64,000 nt of DNA from an uncultured Collinsella sp. (lineage in GTDB: Bacteria; Actinomycetota; Coriobacteriia; Coriobacteriales; Coriobacteriaceae), in contig CAKUFD010000004.1 in assembly GCA_934647195.1 (NCBI GenBank), forward strand, positions 124,001 to 188,000, read 5' to 3'. The position numbers and the translations under genes were made by a program. This document shows, piece by piece, positions 61,157 through 64,000 of this stretch (positions are counted from its first letter, which is position 1; every line of letters begins with the position of its first letter). Under the pieces are notes generated by a model. The model was not told the DNA's origin, did no database searches, and saw nothing but the letters and a program-made list of their open reading frames with translations.

Positions 61157-63329
61157 ACTCGCTTGGGGAAACGTCCGCCGTGCCGGACGCGATTACCTCA
61201 TCTACTTGCTCACGCTCGCGCTGGGCGTGACGGTCTTCTATGCGTTTAACACCATTGCGATGCAGGTTGATATTGCGGGAATCAAAACTGCCGGTACGCG
61301 CGAAATCATGTCGGAGCTGCTTTCTGGCATGACCATCTTCCTTGCGGCTATCATGGGCTTTTTGATGGTCTATGCCAACAACTTCATCATGAAACGTCGT
61401 AAGCGCGAGTTTGGCTTGTATCAGGTTTTGGGAATGACGCGCGGACAGGTGGCGCGCGTGATGGCCTATGAGACGTTTATCGTCTCGGGGGCGGCGCTCG
61501 TTCTTGGCATCATCTGTGGCATCGCCCTTTCGCAGGTCATGGTGTTTTTCACTGCATCGCTCTTTAAAACACAGATTTCGAATTTCCGCTTCTTTGTCTC
61601 GTGGGATGCTCTGATCATTACGTTGGAGTGCCTCATTGCCATCTTCGTGATGACGCTTCTGTTCAACTTGCGTGTCGTAGGGCGCGTCAAGCTCGTCGAC
61701 CTGATGACCGCAGAGCGCAAGCACGAGAGCTTCAAGACGAGAAACCCGCTGTTTGCTGGCATTGTTTGTTTGGTCGGGTTTGTTCTTATCGTTTGGGCGT
61801 ATTGGCGCCTCTTGCATGATGGCCTGCCCCTAACCGCTCCGGTAGAGGAGCTCGATGCTGCCATGAGGCGCTTCGGTATGACGACGCTCATGGTGACTGC
61901 GGGTACGATTGCGTTCTTCTTTGGGCTTTCCGGCCTTCTTCTCAAGCTTCTTCAAACCATGCGCGGGGTCTATTGGCGCGGTCTCAACATGTTTACCGTG
62001 CGTCAGCTCGCGGCAAAGATCAATACCATCTCGATGTCCATGGCAATCATCTCGATGATTCTGTTTTTGGCAATCACATCGGTCACCTGTGGCATGTCAA
62101 TTGCAAGTGCTATGAACGAGAGCCTTTTGCGCTGCACGCCGGCCGATTTTTCGTGCAATGTCATGTACAACAACTCCGAGTTCGACGACTCGAGCGAAGA
62201 CGGCGAGGTAACGAAGTACGTTATGCCGAGCGCGCCTTACGATATACAGACGGCGCTGGAGGAGCGGGGCGTCGATTTCGCAAGCATTGCCAAGGGCGTC
62301 CAGCAGGTCGATATTTATTCTTCGGCTCCTGCAGGCGAAGAAGACCCTTCGATCATGCTTGATGATCTGATCCGTCGTTCAAAAACAACGCTGCCGGCGG
62401 GCATGGACGAGGCTACCGTCATGTATCAGGGCATCCCAACCATTAAGTTGAGCGATTACAACAAGTATCTGGCGTTTCGCGGCTTCGACCAGGTTCACCT
62501 GGCAGACAATCAGTATCTCATCACCTGCGATATGGGCGATACGCTTGACGGCATGTTCAACAGCATTCTCTCTGCTGGTACGACGATCACGTTGGGTAAC
62601 AAGACGCTTGTTCCGGGGGCAGACAAAGTAGACCCGCAAGCGGGAGCATTTTGTAATTCGTCCTTGGGTCTGAATTCCGGCACCGTGGTGTTGCCGGACG
62701 CGGTTGTTGACGAGATGGGGTTTGCCCTGCAGTACAGTTCGCTGCTGGTCAACTACAGGGATGGGGCCGATCACGAGAAGATTGACGCTGAGTTTGCAGA
62801 TCTGTCTTCCGCGCGTGACGCTGGAACGGGTATCGGTGCGAATATTATCCAGAGCGATGGTTCCAATATTGGCTTTTGGGGTGAATCGATCAACCGTAAC
62901 GAGATGATCGAGCAGACTGACGGCATGAACGGCATGATCAGCTACCTATGCATTTACATCGGTTTTGTACTCGTAATTGCTTGCGCGGCTATCATTTCTA
63001 TCCAGCAGCTTTCAAATGTGGCCGATTCAGCAAAGAGCGTGCGAGTGCTTTCTGAGGTGGGCTGCGACACGCATGCCATCAACCATTCGGTCCTTTTGCA
63101 GCAGGCGGTGCTCTTTTTCTTCCCGCTGGGCATCGGCATTGCTCACTCCGCGGTTGCGCTGCATGTGATTATCAACTTGGTACTGCTGTTTGGCGGCTTT
63201 GATATCGGCGGCATGGTTGGCGTTATTTGCGTTGTGTTCTTGATTGCATACGGCGGCTACTTTGCTCTCACGTACGGAATGAGCAAAGGCATCGTGCGCG
63301 GAGCCGTGCGCGTGCGCCACGCCGAATAG
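61146..63329 (+). CDS. BceB-like FtsX-type permease
   Basis: Permease with about ten membrane segments: first FtsX domain (about 60-220, FGLYQVLGMTRGQVARVM), a large extracytoplasmic domain of about 250 residues between segments 7 and 8 (about 330-590), and a C-terminal FtsX domain. This layout matches BceB of peptide-antibiotic transporters. ATG 61146 follows GAGGT inside the ATPase gene; 727 aa. Substrate unknown. Confidence 0.87.
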   Translation: MLCKLAWGNVRRAGRDYLIYLLTLALGVTVFYAFNTIAMQVDIAGIKTAGTREIMSELLSGMTIFLAAIMGFLMVYANNFIMKRRKREFGLYQVLGMTRGQVARVMAYETFIVSGAALVLGIICGIALSQVMVFFTASLFKTQISNFRFFVSWDALIITLECLIAIFVMTLLFNLRVVGRVKLVDLMTAERKHESFKTRNPLFAGIVCLVGFVLIVWAYWRLLHDGLPLTAPVEELDAAMRRFGMTTLMVTAGTIAFFFGLSGLLLKLLQTMRGVYWRGLNMFTVRQLAAKINTISMSMAIISMILFLAITSVTCGMSIASAMNESLLRCTPADFSCNVMYNNSEFDDSSEDGEVTKYVMPSAPYDIQTALEERGVDFASIAKGVQQVDIYSSAPAGEEDPSIMLDDLIRRSKTTLPAGMDEATVMYQGIPTIKLSDYNKYLAFRGFDQVHLADNQYLITCDMGDTLDGMFNSILSAGTTITLGNKTLVPGADKVDPQAGAFCNSSLGLNSGTVVLPDAVVDEMGFALQYSSLLVNYRDGADHEKIDAEFADLSSARDAGTGIGANIIQSDGSNIGFWGESINRNEMIEQTDGMNGMISYLCIYIGFVLVIACAAIISIQQLSNVADSAKSVRVLSEVGCDTHAINHSVLLQQAVLFFFPLGIGIAHSAVALHVIINLVLLFGGFDIGGMVGVICVVFLIAYGGYFALTYGMSKGIVRGAVRVRHAE

Positions 63330-63375
63330 GATTTTGCCGCTACCATTGTGTAGCAAATACATGCAAGTCAGATTA

Positions 63376-63415
63376 AAAAGATGCTCGCTGGCAATGTGCC
63401 CGGCGAGCATCTTTT
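63376..63415. terminator. Bidirectional terminator, bceB / luxR
   Basis: AAAAGATGCTCGC (63376-63388) pairs with GCGAGCATCTTTT (63403-63415). The A-run and T-run on the two sides allow termination from both strands; it overlaps the last base pairs of the LuxR stop codon. Confidence 0.85.
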
Positions 63416-63995
63416 AATTGTTCCAGAAGGCCTTGGTGAGGCTTGCGCGATCGGCGCATCCGGTTTTGACCATGATGTTGTGCACGTGGGTCTTAACCGT
63501 TCCCAAGGCAAGGAAAAGCTCCTTTGCAATTTCCTGGTTGTTCTTGCCCAACACCACAAGTTTGAGGACTTCCGACTCACGCTTTGAGAGCTTGTGCTTG
63601 GAGATGAAGAACTCCATCTGCTCATCGACATGGCGCTCGAGGTCGGTGACGTCGTTTTTATCGGGCGCCTCGCGCAGGCGGATCGAGAGGACGCTAAAAG
63701 CGTAGCGGATGATGAGCACGGCGAGGTAACAGGCAAGAATGTTCTCGGAGATATTGCGCTCCGAAAGGTAGAGCATGACGTCTTGGTAATTGGTTCCCAT
63801 GGGTGCCCAAAGGATGTTATAGGCATCTTCCAGGAGCACAAATACGAGCATGACGGCCGCGACAACCAGATGCTTCTTGTAGCGTCCAAGGCGCATGCGC
63901 TGGTTTTCGTCCTTGATGTTCACGTAGTGATACACGATGTAGCCCAGAACAAAGAACAGGAAGATTTGCCGAGCCGTGTAGTACGCAAATTGCAT
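63414..63995 (-). CDS. Membrane-anchored LuxR-type regulator, probably 5'-truncated by the window
   Basis: The C-terminal LuxR DNA-binding helix-turn-helix (about 128-193) contains KLSKRESEVLKLVVLGKNNQEI and VKTHVHNIMVKTG. Upstream are about three or four membrane segments. The ATG at 63995 is five bases from the window end, without visible ribosome site, so the true start may lie beyond; related coriobacterial proteins often have many more membrane segments. It may regulate the adjacent ABC transporter (inference). Confidence 0.75.
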   Translation of the reverse strand: MQFAYYTARQIFLFFVLGYIVYHYVNIKDENQRMRLGRYKKHLVVAAVMLVFVLLEDAYNILWAPMGTNYQDVMLYLSERNISENILACYLAVLIIRYAFSVLSIRLREAPDKNDVTDLERHVDEQMEFFISKHKLSKRESEVLKLVVLGKNNQEIAKELFLALGTVKTHVHNIMVKTGCADRASLTKAFWNN

Positions 63996-64000
63996 AAAGC

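Overview
This window looks like chromosome from a high-G+C anaerobic actinobacterium of the class Coriobacteriia; Collinsella or a close relative is my best guess. The clues are protein-level: a Gram-positive Tad pilus locus without a secretin, a membrane-anchored LuxR regulator, a phenylalanine T-box before pheS, and a C-P lyase operon that uses PHP phosphoesterases, as reported for Eggerthella lenta. The genus is inference. I see no rRNA, prophage, transposase or CRISPR array.

Layout. Positions 1-15.4 kb hold housekeeping genes: an EamA transporter, an SPFH protein, an M32 carboxypeptidase, a T-box leader with pheS and pheT, a phospholipase C-like protein, pyruvate kinase, a calcium-type P-ATPase and rsgA. 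From 15.7 to 25.1 kb lies a compact Tad/Flp pilus operon: CpaB, TadZ, TadA, TadB, TadC, Flp pilin, an unknown membrane protein, several TadE/TadG-like proteins and a DUF192 protein. tRNA-Phe follows. From 25.4 to 31.7 kb come a GH5-like protein that has lost its acid/base glutamate, rsmI, metG, an HD protein, rsmA and a TatD nuclease.

From 31.9 to 44.2 kb is a complete C-P lyase operon, phnD-C-E1-E2-G-H-I-J-K-M-L, followed by a PHP phosphoesterase, phnO and a second PHP phosphoesterase. Together they import phosphonate, couple it to a ribose nucleotide, break the C-P bond and clear the cyclic ribose phosphate. Next are a D,D-carboxypeptidase, pstB with a PhoP/PhoR-like two-component pair, htpG, two tandem YhgE/Pip membrane proteins, a zinc-ribbon protein, an amidohydrolase, a Nudix-Vsr fusion, a BceAB-like ABC transporter and a LuxR regulator cut close by the window edge.

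The most unusual material is non-coding. Several intergenic regions hold long fold-back sequences. Downstream of htpG, three consecutive long hairpins have unrelated stems but share a 10-nt apical loop (GGYTKYRCGA); the third is in the opposite orientation, so its loop is nearly complementary to the second. Nested fold-backs also lie between pheS and pheT, upstream of the T-box (next to a terminator-like element), and upstream of pstB. The Nudix-Vsr fusion and the degenerate GH5 protein are the most unusual proteins. Statements about family function rest on motifs read by eye; no database search or folding program was run.
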